Shown here: piece by piece, positions 18,393-29,187 of the stretch
Position numbering within the stretch: position 1 is the stretch's first letter
Layout of the letters: the number at the start of each line of letters is the position of its first letter
Assembly (NCBI GenBank): GCA_036365455.1
Contig: JAWQUS010000017.1
Coordinates: 11,842,001-11,906,000, forward strand
Source: Macrosoma leucophasiata
Lineage: Eukaryota; Arthropoda; Insecta; Lepidoptera; Hedylidae
Length of the DNA stretch: 64,000 nucleotides
Direction of reading: 5' to 3'
Notes under the pieces: generated by a model
The model's database searches: none
What the model was told of the DNA's origin: nothing
The model's input: the letters and a program-made list of their open reading frames with translations, nothing else
Position numbers and translations under genes: made by a program

Positions 18393-19470
18393 CGTTTGGA
18401 AGGCGGGTTGGCGATTGTGGTGGCGGTAGTTTTATCGCGGGACGCCGCTGCCCATTCCGCGTAATTATATTTACTACCACGCTATTGGAATGTTTGACCG
18501 TCATTCGGGTAACGTTCGGTTAACAGACTGCACTAGGGGTGAATTCTCCGCCACACGCCCTGACGCCTTCATATTATTATAAGAGAGCCATATTTTCCAT
18601 ATTACTAATTAATTTCAAACGTCTGTGAATGCTCTATCATAACATTTGTTTTGGGCAAGGATCATGAATCACAAGATGGCTGACTGTCCAAAGGCGTTGG
18701 TAACTATTTGATTAATGAAGCCAGTTAAGCAATTTCAGTGTCACTAACAACGAACACGATACTACTGTAACATGTGCATGACTGAAATGTATAATAGACG
18801 ACAAACTTTACTTAATATGTTTAATTAAATTAAAAGTTGGTGTCCTGAAAGCAAATATGAAATTCTAAATGAGTTTAGTAAACAATCCAGACGCCTGATT
18901 ATGATTAATTTTCGCGTTAATTATAATATTATCTGCTTCTAGAACTGTATTTTTCTCAAAAATCAACGCTTCTTTTAATAAAAGTATTGCTCTTTTATTT
19001 TAAAAGCCTTGTTTTTTAGAATCCGTATCCCAACAGAAAAAAAAAACTCTTTAAAGAATACTCATGTATCTGTGTGTTCGTCTGAAACATACAACTGACT
19101 CTGAATTTAGAAGTCAGTTATGTCAGTATATAGTATTTAGAATAGAAGGTTTCGAGCATGATCCATGTAGGTAATCGCAATAAGATTTTCTAATTATTCC
19201 TACGATATTTTTTTTCAACTAACCATGTATGCAAGTGTGTACCTATACAAATATTATGTGTCTCGTTCTACTTTGTAGTAGAAACAGTTGCGTGTTTATC
19301 TTTTCCTCAAAAAGAAAAAAAAACAGAATCCTTATAAGATCATTCGTGCATCTGTCTGTCTGTCACAATTCCTAATAAAGGTAAGGTAGAAAGAAGTACT
19401 CGAGAAGAACCCTGTCGAACGAAAACGAACAAAGAGTCGCACTCGATCGGGTTTTTTTACATATATACTA
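18393..19470. other. Unassigned stretch
   Basis: GC-richer at 18400-18500, otherwise AT-rich. No gene or shared repeat found. Confidence 0.45.
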
Positions 19471-19471
19471 C

Positions 19472-19540
19472 ATAACATACTACTAGATACTTCGAAAATA
19501 TTGCGTACATAACTACTAGATACTTCGAAAATATTGCGCT
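19472..19540 (+). repeat. Two-copy tandem repeat
   Basis: CTACTAGATACTTCGAAAAT plus ATTGCG occurs twice, 33 bases apart. Confidence 0.85.
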
Positions 19541-19867
19541 ACGACTCCGTGATGAAAAGCACATACACAAATAAATCATTTCAATATCTTTATCCCCTTG
19601 TGACAACCCGAGCAAACTAGGTTTAACATTTGAAAGGATTCAGGCGCCCTGGCTTAGCAGTCGATTCGCATGAAATGAATTGACATAAATTGTACGAAAT
19701 GACAACGTTTTTATTAAAGAGGCAGTACTGAATTTCAATGAATAGTCATTTAGAGTTTTAGAACAAAAACGGCTTTGTTCAGTTTAGGTTAGTTGTGGTT
19801 ATAATAGAATGTTATCATCTAGTGTTAGGTCCATGTGGGTTGCCGTTTATAATAGACATAAACAGTA

Positions 19868-20005
19868 TCCAACAAGGTTTATTGCACATCGATCTTAGGA
19901 AGGAGATTTCGGGACTATAGAGCGTTATCTCATTCGCACCTTACCTATGTGACGTTATTCGACCATTTTGATCGATCTTATACTCTGACACTGCAGAGTT
20001 GCGCG
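19868..20005 (+). mobile_element. Diverged fragment of the 2404-2630 MITE
   Basis: Shares ATTGCACATCGA, TTAGGAAGGAG, TAGAGCGTTATCTC and CGACCATTTTGATC with the MITE read from its right end. One arm is lost, so it is not palindromic. Confidence 0.6.
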
Positions 20006-20031
20006 GCTGTTGACAGTGCACGTTACTGTCG

Positions 20032-20946
20032 TTATGAGTTCTTAAGAACTTGTAGTGAATGAATAGTTAGCGTATAATCATGGCACATGGCATAACACAT
20101 GGCATCGATACTATGACTGTAGTTAGTATCATGCAAAAATACAAGACTAACTTCAAAGGAGAGTTTCGCCATATCCGTAGAAGCATTTAATTTTACTTTT
20201 TTTGCTAGATAAAAATACAATGAACGAAAACACATTGTATGTTGTTATGAAGGTAAAAGTACATCTGATATATCACACGAAATCGTTACGATACAAAAGT
20301 ATCTTTCAAATGTTTTATCCTTTTCCTCAAATCACAAAAAATGTATTGATGAAATGGACGTACACGGAAGCATTGTCGAATTAAATTCTATTGGTGCGTA
20401 TTCGAAAAGCAACTCCAGTTCAATTGTCGAGTTGAATAAAATCTTTGAGCACACATTTTATTAGTGGGATCCGCATTTTACGAGCGGGATGGAAACCTAA
20501 ATAAAAGTGGAATTTTCATATAGAGACCTTTTGTCATTTTTACGGTGTCGAAGGCTTTTACGATTTTATCTATACTCGACCAGTGTTTGTAATACCTGAA
20601 CAGCATGAAAATGTTGGTTATAAGTTCTCTTGAATTTGTACAAAACATTTCATATTTTGTACCGCACAAATGAAAATACGACTCGGAGTTGTGCCACGTT
20701 TTCAGTTTAGCGTATAATGCGAAGTTGGCATTTGTGGACTCACGTAAATTCAACAACTTCTTGCGAATATTTAAAGTTACATAAAAAGGGGCAGAAGTGT
20801 TCCCGCAAAGTATAAGTTTTCATCAAACTTCTATCGCCGGGTAGCGAGTGGACGGCAAACAAATTGAATGACCACGAGAAAGTTATAGGAAAAACTTTCT
20901 TCACAGTATTGTGCCAAGAATAAAGTTCACGGTAAAAATATATCAA
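20032..20946 (-). pseudogene. Possible decayed coding region, unknown
   Basis: Three minus-strand frames follow one another: 20740-20946 (ELYSWHNTVKKVFPITFSW), 20478-20756 (contains ALYAKLKTWHNSESYFHLCG) and 20032-20235 (contains DMAKLSFEVSLVFLHDTN). They have non-repetitive, mixed composition, but their frames do not join without shifts. No family recognised; chance is a real alternative. Confidence 0.2.
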
Positions 20947-21249
20947 ATATAACGTTAAATGTTATCATCGGAGAATACGTGGCAAATGATGATTTCATAT
21001 ACCTAAAGAAATTGAAGAAACGTCGATATTCGAATGGACAGTGAGAAGATGTCACAGTTTTGTAGCGCTTATTATGTGTGTGAAATAGACGCTGATTGCA
21101 GAAAAGGATATCGCTAGTTTTAAGTAGTCACACGATTGCAATCGTTCACCCATTTACATGTAGTGAATGCTGAAAGTAAACTTATTAATAATGGAAATCG
21201 GATCACTCAATAAAAAGGAATACGAGGGCAAATGTATTAGGCTCATAGC
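20947..21249. other. Unassigned stretch
   Basis: Nothing recognised. Confidence 0.5.
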
Positions 21250-21545
21250 TTACTAGAGCCACCCAAAGCGGTCTGTGCTCATTACATCAACTCCGCTCCG
21301 TATCGACACAGGATCGCGTCGACCGCAAGTCAACAACGCGCGACACGCGCGGACTCCGAGTGGACTACTTGATGGCCACTAGCTTGTCTTGCGTTGACTT
21401 TGCATTGCCAATGCGCTGTTCCCAAGTGGGCCGCGCGCTGTCCGCGAGTGGATCACAAGATCAACATTGCGTCATTCACCCGTGGACCACCCGTCGACAA
21501 TGAGTGGACGCCGTGAAACGAGGCGGTGCTGGTCCTGGCTGTAGT
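21250..21545. repeat. GC-rich island with GAGTGGA-type strings
   Basis: Locally over 55% GC in AT-rich surroundings. GAGTGGA, AAGTGGG or CGTGGA recur about every 40-60 bases. The right edge (GCTGTAGTGAGCTATGACC) resembles 36048-36068 (GGCTATAGTGAGCTGTGACC), so it is probably part of a dispersed repeat rather than a CpG-type promoter. Confidence 0.45.
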
Positions 21546-21717
21546 GAGCTATGACCCTAAATCGATAAAAATCGGTACACGAGTGCTCAGTCGTCTTTCA
21601 TTTTCGAAACATTTTAGGTGTTTTTTATGATATTAAAATGGGACCAACTCGAAGTATAACTAAAAAAATTATCATGAGAATTGGAACACAGTAAAATAAT
21701 ATAGGTAAGTATGTATC

Positions 21718-21770
21718 TTCACGCGAGGTCCCTAACGGGGTAGCCAGAGAGTGTAGAGCGCCAGATATAA
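21718..21770 (-). mobile_element. LINE 3' tail, family K, short fragment
   Basis: CTTCACGCGAGGTCCCTAAC and AGAGTGTAGAGCGCCAGA match the K copies at 28748, 49166 and 49927. Confidence 0.6.
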
Positions 21771-22482
21771 AATAAGTAAGTAGTCTAACATAAAAAAAAT
21801 ATACGCGTCGAATTGAGTTTTGTCATTTGAAAATGGTCTACAAATTATAAACGGATGACATATTACCTACAGTGATACTAGACAGGGAGAGGAAATATAA
21901 TTAAAAAGAGCGATGAGCAGTCCAATAGTACCGATCGTCTACCAGCTACCTTATGTTAAGATAACTGATAGGATTTCATCGTATCACGTGATTCCATTAT
22001 CTGCTTCCAATTAGGCTTTGTAAACCAATCTTGACCCAACTGATTCGTGGAAACTTTTTATTATTCCAATTAAAATTGAGAAAATGATCCTACGGGCTTA
22101 TTCCCGCAACATTGCACAAGCTTAATCTCAAATCGATTTGCTTTCTTGCTTAAAACATTGGACGCTTGATTTGATGGAAGCAAGAAGGCGCATCGATATT
22201 TTTGCGATCCAACGACGATTGTGTTATGAGGATAAGGCTGGAGTTGAACTTTTCCGTATGGATAGTTAAATTTAGTAGAACATATAATAGAAGAAGTAGG
22301 CAATAGGTAAATTTACGAATCCTATGATAGCCGCTTTCGTAAGAGTAAAGTGGCAAAAAATGGTTCACATGTAGGTATATGCAGCTTACAATGTTCGGAA
22401 GTGATTATTTTATCGCTTTGATTTATTTGCAACTAAATAGTTTTACTGTTTTAGGTTGCAGTTTTCCAAAAAATATTAGCCT
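21771..22482. other. Unassigned stretch
   Basis: No supported gene. Minus-strand frames at 22070-22368 overlap each other and look random. Confidence 0.45.
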
Positions 22483-22492
22483 AAACATTTAA

Positions 22493-22826
22493 TAATAATA
22501 ATAATGGCAACACATTATACGAGTACGTCTCACTGCACGAGTCTCTCCCCTTTTTTGGGGGGAGGCCTGGAGCTTACTCCACCACGCTGCTCCAATGCGG
22601 ATTGGTGGAGATACGGGTTAGTGGCCAACCCGCTGTCGGATGTTTTCAAACCACCCACCCATAAGGCCTCCGACAAGGTTTAACGACTGCTATCTATCAA
22701 TGGTAACCGGGACCGACGGCTTAACGTGCTCTCCGAATGGCCCCGCGGCTGGTGTAGATCGTAAGCGATCTACTCGGTTAAGCATTACGGGCGCGGTCGG
22801 GTGTGTGGTGGGTGACCGATAGTGGC
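22493..22826 (-). mobile_element. 5S-derived SINE family C, copy C3 with inverted head
   Basis: 22493-22738 is the LINE-like tail on the minus strand ((AAT)n, GAGTCTCTCCCC, GACGGCTTAACGTGCTCTCC). 22739-22826 is the 5S-like head on the plus strand (GGTTAAGCATTACGGGCGCG, GTGGTGGGTGACCG). An apparent 10-bp target duplication AAACATTTAA bounds the whole (22483-22492, 22827-22836). The head is inverted relative to every other full copy, the signature of twin priming during target-primed reverse transcription. Confidence 0.85.
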
Positions 22827-23037
22827 AAACATTTAAAATATTATAATATTAAGAGCTTTTTTTTTAATATTAGTCCTTGATGTTATTGTAGATACAATTC
22901 AAAAGTATATCAATATAACAACGTATGGCATTCGTTCTAAATGAAAACAGACATATTTTGACTTTCCTGTTTTTTTTTAAAGTGCATACGTTTATTCATT
23001 GTGTCCCCAAAAACTAGGTGGATGCAATTTTATTCTG

Positions 23038-23150
23038 GTCGCGTGTCCGTCTTACGCATTTTCGATCAGGATCATGTGTCTTGACGCGAGTCTAACACTT
23101 TTTACTCATCACAAAATGTGCAGGCGCCACTAAAGAAGGTTACACTTTTA
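23038..23150 (+). repeat. Repeat family F, copy
   Basis: Contains GCGTGTCCGTCTTACGCA, TTTTCGATCAGG and CATCACAAAATGTGCAGGCG. Confidence 0.75.
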
Positions 23151-23339
23151 AAATATTCATATTTGATATGTAGCTTAATAACCTTAAAATAATGATAATT
23201 AGTTAAACGTAAACTTGTTTATTTATATGTACCGTTAGTATACATTCACATGTTCTTTCTCTCACTTGGATGAACTTTACGTGTTTAAATTATCAGTGTA
23301 GGTTTCTCGTTTCTTATTTTTACATTCACGCAAGGTTTC

Positions 23340-24045
23340 TTTCTTACACCTTTATTAGGAACGCGTACCTACATCTACTATTATCTGAATCTTAATTCTG
23401 TTACTGTAATAGCTGAAAAGTCGTGAACGATACTTGTCATTGATTTGTTTATAAAGTCTGTGCCTATATGTATAAAATGTGTGTATATGTCGATGCTAAT
23501 AAACCTGGTGGAGGTAAATCGCTAGTGGAGGTAAATCGCTAGGCAGACATGATTTGAGCTTGGCGGCGGTATAAATGGAGCGAGACTTGGACGACGCGGA
23601 ACTTGGTGATTCCGGCGTCTTATTACGTAAGTTCAATACCTATATCTGTCAGAATGGGTAAACCTATGTACCCTATACAAGTAAATTTTTCAACTTTTGA
23701 CAATATTTTAGTGATGATTGTTGTACTGATCACTATAAACAAGTTTTTTTCTTGCATATATTATTAGGAACGCGTATATCAAGGTACTACATTTAAAACT
23801 GAAGTTTTGGTTGCACCAAGATATTTTTTAAAGTTAATGTGATTGTTACATTTCACATCAGTCTCTCTTCTTTAAGTTAGAGAAGGATGTGAAATGTTAC
23901 AATAACTTTAACAAATATCTTGGTGGCAAATATCAAGCTTATTCTATTACCGTAACAGCTGTAAAGTCGTCAACGATACTTGTGATAAATCCGTATAAAT
24001 AGTTTAATGAGTCTGTCTCTCTTTATTGTGTCCACAAGAGCGAGT
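23340..24045 (+). repeat. Two-unit local tandem duplication
   Basis: 23340-23500 and 23752-24045 share TTATTAGGAACGCGTA, ATTCTRTTACYGTAACAGCT-like and AAGTCGTSAACGATACTTGT-like strings about 410-540 bases apart. The second unit is longer because a MITE sits in it (23811-23929). Confidence 0.65.
23811..23929. mobile_element. Palindromic MITE
   Basis: 119 bp. The arms begin TTGC(C)ACCAAGATATTT and pair almost throughout (AAAGTTA, TTGTTACATTTCACATC). The short loop includes TCTTCTTTAAG. No coding. Confidence 0.8.
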
Positions 24046-24204
24046 GCACTGGTGAAAAGTTCGTTATACCATTGTCCTTTTTTACACCGCACTAAAAGCA
24101 AAAAGAGCAATACCATCCACATCGACTAGACAAGTGGTAAGTCAACAGTGAGGTTTTCGCGCTCGTTTCTCTATGCGGTATTCTCTCGGTGCTTAAATAT
24201 TGGT

Positions 24205-24292
24205 CTCTCCAAAATTGGCGTCAAATGTTTATAGGCGACGGTGACCACTTTCCATCGGGTGTCCTGTTTGTCTGTTCATACATAAAAAAAGA
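24205..24292 (+). mobile_element. LINE 3' tail (same family as 41915-43135)
   Basis: TATAGGCGACGGTGACCACT and CATACATAAAAAAAG match the 3' end of that LINE. Only about 85 bases are present, a severely 5'-truncated insertion. Confidence 0.75.
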
Positions 24293-24875
24293 TTACAAGA
24301 AAACTTATGAGAAGTCTATGGTATTTAGAGTAGTATCATCATTAGAAATCTCTCAACTGTATGGAATCCTGTGAACGACTAGCACTTTTTAATATCTTTT
24401 CATCTACTTTCTTTCCATTAACTTCTATATAAAATAATTATACGTTTGTATGGTGTTACCTTCCTTAAATATAGACTTGTCACATTTTCCAAATTTGCGA
24501 CCATTAACAAATTTACGATTCCAACACGACTTCGACCGAGCTGTTTATCTCAATTTGAATGGCTGAGTGTCAACTTACTTTGAATACTAAATAGCTTTTA
24601 GTTGCATTGAGGGACGAGGCTAGACGTTCCTTCTATTTGGACCGACACGATCTCTATGCACGACTGATCGGATTAGCATAGAACAGCGGTAGTATCTTAA
24701 ATAAAGGTGAGTAAAAATATGAGAAGGTATATTAATGCAGTCACTTGTGTAGGTTTTAATGTGTATTTCGTATAAAGATATTGTAAAATAAAATCTCAGA
24801 TTTTCACAAAAAAATACTCTCAAATTACAAAAAAGGGATATGCATTGAATAGTAGAGTTTAATTACCAAATCAAA
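24293..24875. other. Unassigned stretch
   Basis: No gene or repeat recognised. Confidence 0.5.
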
Positions 24876-25100
24876 TCATCATCATTATCATCATTACAGC
24901 CAAAAGACGTCCACTACTGGACAAAGGCTCCCCGATAACGAACGGTCCGGGCATAGAGCAACACGGGCCACCGGCTACGGCGAACCGGAGGGGAGAAGCC
25001 ATATGCAGGCTTTCCCCTCTGTCAAAGTACAAGACCAAATGGTCCTGTGCCTGTCGCCCAGATTTAAAATTGTGCGTGAAATTGTTTATGTTTTTTGTTA
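24876..25100 (+). repeat. LINE-tail-like (ATC)n sequence plus repeat D1
   Basis: 24876-24950: (ATC)n then ACAGCCAAAAGACGTCCACT, which resembles the 3' end of moth LINEs on the minus strand. 24951-25100: CATAGAGCAACACGGGCC, CCATATGCAGGCTTTCCCCT and TGCGTGAAATTGTTTATG are shared with 63518-63672. Confidence 0.6.
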
Positions 25101-25209
25101 AAATCAAGGTGCGAGTTTCGTAGGAGTAGAATATTTTTGTAGTGTGAGTGTGTGTCACACGTTTTTTGCCCCCGCAAAAAATTACAGACTATTTTGCATC
25201 GGTAACAAA

Positions 25210-25265
25210 AGCTATGGCTACTCCCCTCCGGTCCGCCGCGGCTGGTGGACCGTGTTGCTCTATGG
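25210..25265 (-). repeat. Repeat D2, short inverted fragment
   Basis: CCCTCCGGTCCGCCGCGGCT and ACCGTGTTGCTCTATGG are the reverse complement of the left part of D1 and D3. Confidence 0.65.
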
Positions 25266-25409
25266 TCCTGGGACATCCATCTTGTGAAGGACCTGCCTAC
25301 GCTTCGTTTTTCGGTGCGCGGTCGCCTCGTTTTGTAATACTACTTTTTAGTTACGATACTTACTACGCCCTTTAGTTCTAACCTTAAAATAAAAACAATC
25401 ATTAAGGGT

Positions 25410-25492
25410 ACCTTCACTGGTAGTAGAGCTTTAGTAATGCTGTAATGCCTACGCCATCGAGCTCCTACACTCGAACTCTACCACCAGTAATA
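25410..25492. repeat. Two SINE A heads facing each other
   Basis: ACTGGTAGTAGAGC at the left and its inverted partner ACTCTACCACCAGT at the right flank a 40-base centre with TGCCTACGCC. It looks like the 5' ends of two opposed A copies. Confidence 0.5.
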
Positions 25493-26257
25493 TTAGTATT
25501 TGTGTGATAATAAAGTCTAATTAGCAATGTTTTTGGACGATCGGAAACTTTTTCTCTATATAGGTGCCCACACTTTCCGGAAAATACCGGTGCTATTGGC
25601 CACGTTCTTGAACATGTCAGTGTAGGTAGAAGTACCTACCTAGTCATTCATAAGAAGCCATCTATCTACAAAACGATATTTGTAGGTGACTTAAGGGATT
25701 GAGATCTGCGGAACGTAACAAAGTTATGACTTTACGTAACCAATCTTTGTTGTCAGAGTTAGTTATAAAGGATTATATTTTATTTACCACTGGTGTGTTT
25801 TTATGTTAGTCATATAAAACCGCTAGAGAAGCACATAAAGTTTGGGATCTTGAATCAAAATTTAGCTTTGATGGCTTTATTCTGACGGTGGTGCGCAATC
25901 CGGCGTCGTCTCAACTTGGATGGTTAATATTTTATACTTTTTATAATCTGGGTTAGGTTATATGCTTGGTGATAGATTGTAGCAACGCGTTTACTTATTT
26001 TTACTACATTTTTTACGAATAAAACGCATTGTAGGTAGAATACTCTAGATGATAAACTAGTTATGAAGACCCTCAGCTAAATTGATATACCCGTTTCAAT
26101 ACGGCAGTACACCTATAACAATCAAGTAATCAAAAAATGGTCAGGTGAAGTTTTGAATGATCTGGAGAAATGAAAACGAATATTTTACCCAACATTGACA
26201 AACATTGGTCGAGACGAGCCGCCTAAAAAACACTACTTTCCTATCAGTAAATACTAT
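25493..26257. other. Unassigned AT-rich stretch
   Basis: Nothing recognised. Confidence 0.5.
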
Positions 26258-26465
26258 AGCCTACAGACATCTACACAAAAAAATGATTTCAATGTAGATG
26301 CGTTGCCACTCCTGAGGCCTAAGCACATTTGAGTCTGTGTCGGAAATGCCAGGGTCGTATATTACCACCTAATCGGATAACGATGAGCACTACCATTTTG
26401 CGGCAAGTAGGGTAATGCGGTGGTGCCTACGCCCACGAGATTCGTCACTGAAGCTCTACTTCCAG
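26258..26465 (-). mobile_element. SINE family A, diverged copy A11
   Basis: Minus orientation, about 80% alike. The 3' tail region is eroded, but GATGCGTTGCCACTCCTGAG and the head (CTCTACTTCCAG) are kept. Confidence 0.7.
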
Positions 26466-26615
26466 AAAATATCCGTTTATAATCTAATAATCACGAAGCC
26501 ATACAATAAACACCACAAACCGTAGTAGCGTAGTAATTTGTTACGCCGGCTCCACACGTTGGCCCGAACGTTGGCGCCAACGATACACGTCCAACGTATG
26601 GATCTGGATAATAGA

Positions 26616-26735
26616 ATTGGCAATGGGTTGGCCACTAATCCGTATCTCCACCAACCCGCATTGGAGCAGCGTGGTGGAGTAAGCTTCATGCCTTCCCCCA
26701 AAAAGGCGAAAGTCTCGTGCCCTTGCTCCGGGAAC
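26616..26735 (+). mobile_element. 5S-derived SINE family C, partial copy C4
   Basis: GTTGGCCACTAATCCGTATC and GCATTGGAGCAGCGTGGTGG, breaking off at CTCGTGCCC. The 3' tail is replaced by other sequence. Confidence 0.65.
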
Positions 26736-26824
26736 ATCACCAGACGTACTCGTACGTAGGTACTCGGAAACTTTAAAAAATTGAATAGTCCCAATAGAAT
26801 CAGAAATATTGCACAGTTATCTCT

Positions 26825-27010
26825 GATGTGTGAGACGACCATTTGATTCGAAGGGTCGCGGGTTCGATCCCCGCACCGGGACAAATATTTGTATGGCCTA
26901 TAGATATTTGTTTCGGGTCTGGGTGTTTGTGTATGTGTTGTTTGTGTACAACGGCACCCACGACACAGGTTTATACCTAGTGTGGGGCTGTGAGTGTAAG
27001 CGTATTTTAT
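26825..27010 (+). mobile_element. tRNA-derived SINE family B, copy B2
   Basis: tRNA half with GATTCGAAGGGTCGCGGG and a consensus B box GGTTCGATCCC, then the body GTATGGCCTATAGATATTTG, ACCCACGACACAGGTTTATA and GTGTGGGGCTGTGAG. The 5' tRNA half (A box) is partly lost. Confidence 0.82.
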
Positions 27011-27114
27011 TTATTTTATTATTTTATTTCTGTGGTCTCTTCTGTCAGCCGTCATTGACAGGTAAAATACATGCAACAGCAATAGTAATCGGCAACTTTA
27101 TTCTTTACACGTGA

Positions 27115-27292
27115 AGATTTAAAAATTCCCATCAGGAACCTCTGAACGGGATAAAAAGTATCCTGTGTGTTACAGCCCCCCTTACTCTACCTGCGTACAA
27201 AATTTCATCGAAATTCGTCCAGCCGCCTTAGCGTGATTGAGCAACAAACAAACATACATCCATACTTTCACATTTGATAGGAGTAAGATAAT
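27115..27292 (+). mobile_element. RTE-like LINE 3' UTR fragment
   Basis: GGGATAAAAAGTATCCTGTG, CAAAATTTCATCGAAATTCG, TCCAGCCGCCTTAGCGTGAT and ACAAACATACATCC form the typical 3' UTR of insect RTE-type LINEs. No coding part is left. Confidence 0.65.
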
Positions 27293-27616
27293 GACGAAGG
27301 CATACTATAAACACCACAACCAATTAATAATCATCAATGAATACACAACTAGTACAGCAGCAGCTAGTGTAATCATTTATCAGCGTCGCGCATGAAACAA
27401 TAGACAACTCACTGCTTCAGCTCTGCTGATGCTGGTTATCTATTAATTAGGTTATGATAATAAAGTTCTCGTTTTAATTAGATACTTATGTTTATGTCAT
27501 CGTGCAGTTTTAACATATAATATAATATGATACCTCGGCGTGAGAATTCAATATGCCTTTGAAAATTTGGAATATATAATTTGTTCATTTTCTGATATTT
27601 GGTACTTTATTGATGA

Positions 27617-27800
27617 CTAGCTGTCCCGGAAACCTTAGTATCTCTTGCCTCACAATGAAATAATGTGTCAAAAGTTTGATATGTACGGACTATTTGTATG
27701 GGAAAGTAAATTGTGGTTTTTACTATTTCCCTTCAATTTCTTCATGTTTTCTTACCTTTTACACCATACTTGGACTTCCAAAAATCAATCAAAACCAAAA
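27617..27800 (-). mobile_element. Non-autonomous Helitron H2, copy c, 5'-truncated
   Basis: The 3' end CTAG|T is intact at 27617-27620. Homology stops near CCAAAACAG, so the 5' TC part is missing. Confidence 0.75.
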
Positions 27801-27962
27801 CAGTATTTTTGTATACTTTAATTTTGTTGAACAGTAAAAAGTATAATGTAGTAAAAAACAGTAAAATACTGTTTTTTACAGTATAGTTTGGCAACCCTAG
27901 GTTTGGCTGTCCTTGTCTGATGTGACGAAATGTGGTACATCCACAACTTTATAAATTAACTG

Positions 27963-28080
27963 CTTCAGTAGTTAAGTAGTCTATAGGTAGCAGGTCGCTC
28001 CTGCTCTTCGATTCGATCCCCAGGTCGGGGGGGAAGAATGACTGGGCTTTTTACATTTTCTGAAAGTTTTCCAGAGAGTG
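27963..28080 (+). mobile_element. tRNA-derived SINE family G, copy G2
   Basis: TAGCAGGTCGCTCCTGCTC and CGATTCGATCCCCAGGTCGG resemble the head of G1; the rest is short. Confidence 0.5.
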
Positions 28081-28134
28081 TGGTACCTAGTGAGCTTGGA
28101 GATATCAATAGCGTCACCGCCTATTAATACACAT

Positions 28135-28310
28135 ATATTAAAACGTAACCAGCGAATTATGGGTGTTTTTTATTTATTTAATCTTTTATGCACAAAAATT
28201 ATACATAACGCTACTAGGCATTGTGCCATGTTTTTTGCGTGTATGCTGAATGCAAGCTGTTACCTCTGCCTCCTCCTTTCGGGAATACAGGCTGAAATAT
28301 AAGTTAACAA
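28135..28310 (+). repeat. Repeat also found at 57124-57231
   Basis: AAAACGTAACCAGCGAATTA, GTGTATGCTGAATGCA and TTACCTCTGCCTCC match the second copy. This one has a 70-base insertion. Confidence 0.5.
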
Positions 28311-28747
28311 AATAAAAAATAATAATTCCTTCCGATCATTGCGATTTTAGTCCAAAAATTGATCTATTACTGTTCTCCTATATTGTTAGACTATGATGTC
28401 AGTTAAGATACACTTGTATCTAGTGCTTAAAGGAGTGCCATCTTTATATTACTGTACATCCATATCCTCCTCCTTGCGTCTTGTGTCCTCAATGCTGAGG
28501 GTCGTGACCTCGACGAATAACTTTCGTTTGGACAATATTACGCCGTGTCGTCCTATCTTCGGCGATGTGTATGGCTTGGCAAACTGTGGCTTCTAATGTG
28601 GCGCGAATTTGGTCGGACCATCGTAGTGGGCGTTTGCCGCTGGGTCTTTTACCCCTGGGTCTTTTACCCTATATCCATATATTTTTCGATAATTTGAATA
28701 ATCATTTCTAAGAATGACTAAACAGATATACAATGCGAATGTGGATG
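28311..28747. other. Unassigned stretch
   Basis: 28440-28660 is somewhat GC-richer (CTCCTCCTTGCGTC, CGTGGACAAT-like), possibly decayed LINE, but I could not read a convincing frame. Confidence 0.35.
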
Positions 28748-28943
28748 GTTGCAGAGGCCCAGGAAGACCAAGGCTGACCTACCATGACCAAATAGGTCGA
28801 GTTCTGTCTGATGGTGAAGTCTTAGGAATCGGCGTGCATGTATGAAGAGAATGATGAAGGTAGACGAGGCACGAGAGGTTTGTCAGAACCGGGGTGTCTG
28901 GCGCTCTACACTCTCTGCCTACCCCGTTAGGGACCTGGCGTGA

Positions 28944-28976
<33 letters not shown>
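28748..28976 (+). mobile_element. LINE 3' end, family K, with (AT)n tail
   Basis: Two frames hold the last residues of a LINE ORF: GRPRLTYHDQIGRVL, then after a frameshift NRRACMKRMMKV and WRSTLSAYPVRDLA before a TGA. A very short UTR and an (AT)n tail follow. This C-terminal signature is common in moth LINEs; clade not assigned. Confidence 0.7.
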
Positions 28977-28978
<2 letters not shown>

Positions 28979-29044
28979 AATGATAAGTAACGCGGTGTTG
29001 ATTTGAAATAAGACTCAACGAAATAAGACTAAGATAGACACTAT

Positions 29045-29187
29045 CCCCCTTATTCATAAACGTATTTTAGCTAAAGTGTTCATCTCTCCTTTGTCTTTTT
29101 CTTTCCTGTGCATTTGACAATGCAACTGACAAAGACAAAGCGTTCTATAGCTAAAACGTATCTAATGTACGTTTATGAATAAGGGGG
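29045..29187. mobile_element. MITE with CCCCCTTATTCATAAACGT ends
   Basis: 143 bp. The TIR CCCCCTTATTCATAAACGT has a perfect inverted partner at the right; ATTTTAGCT/AGCTAAAA pair further in. No ORF. Confidence 0.85.
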
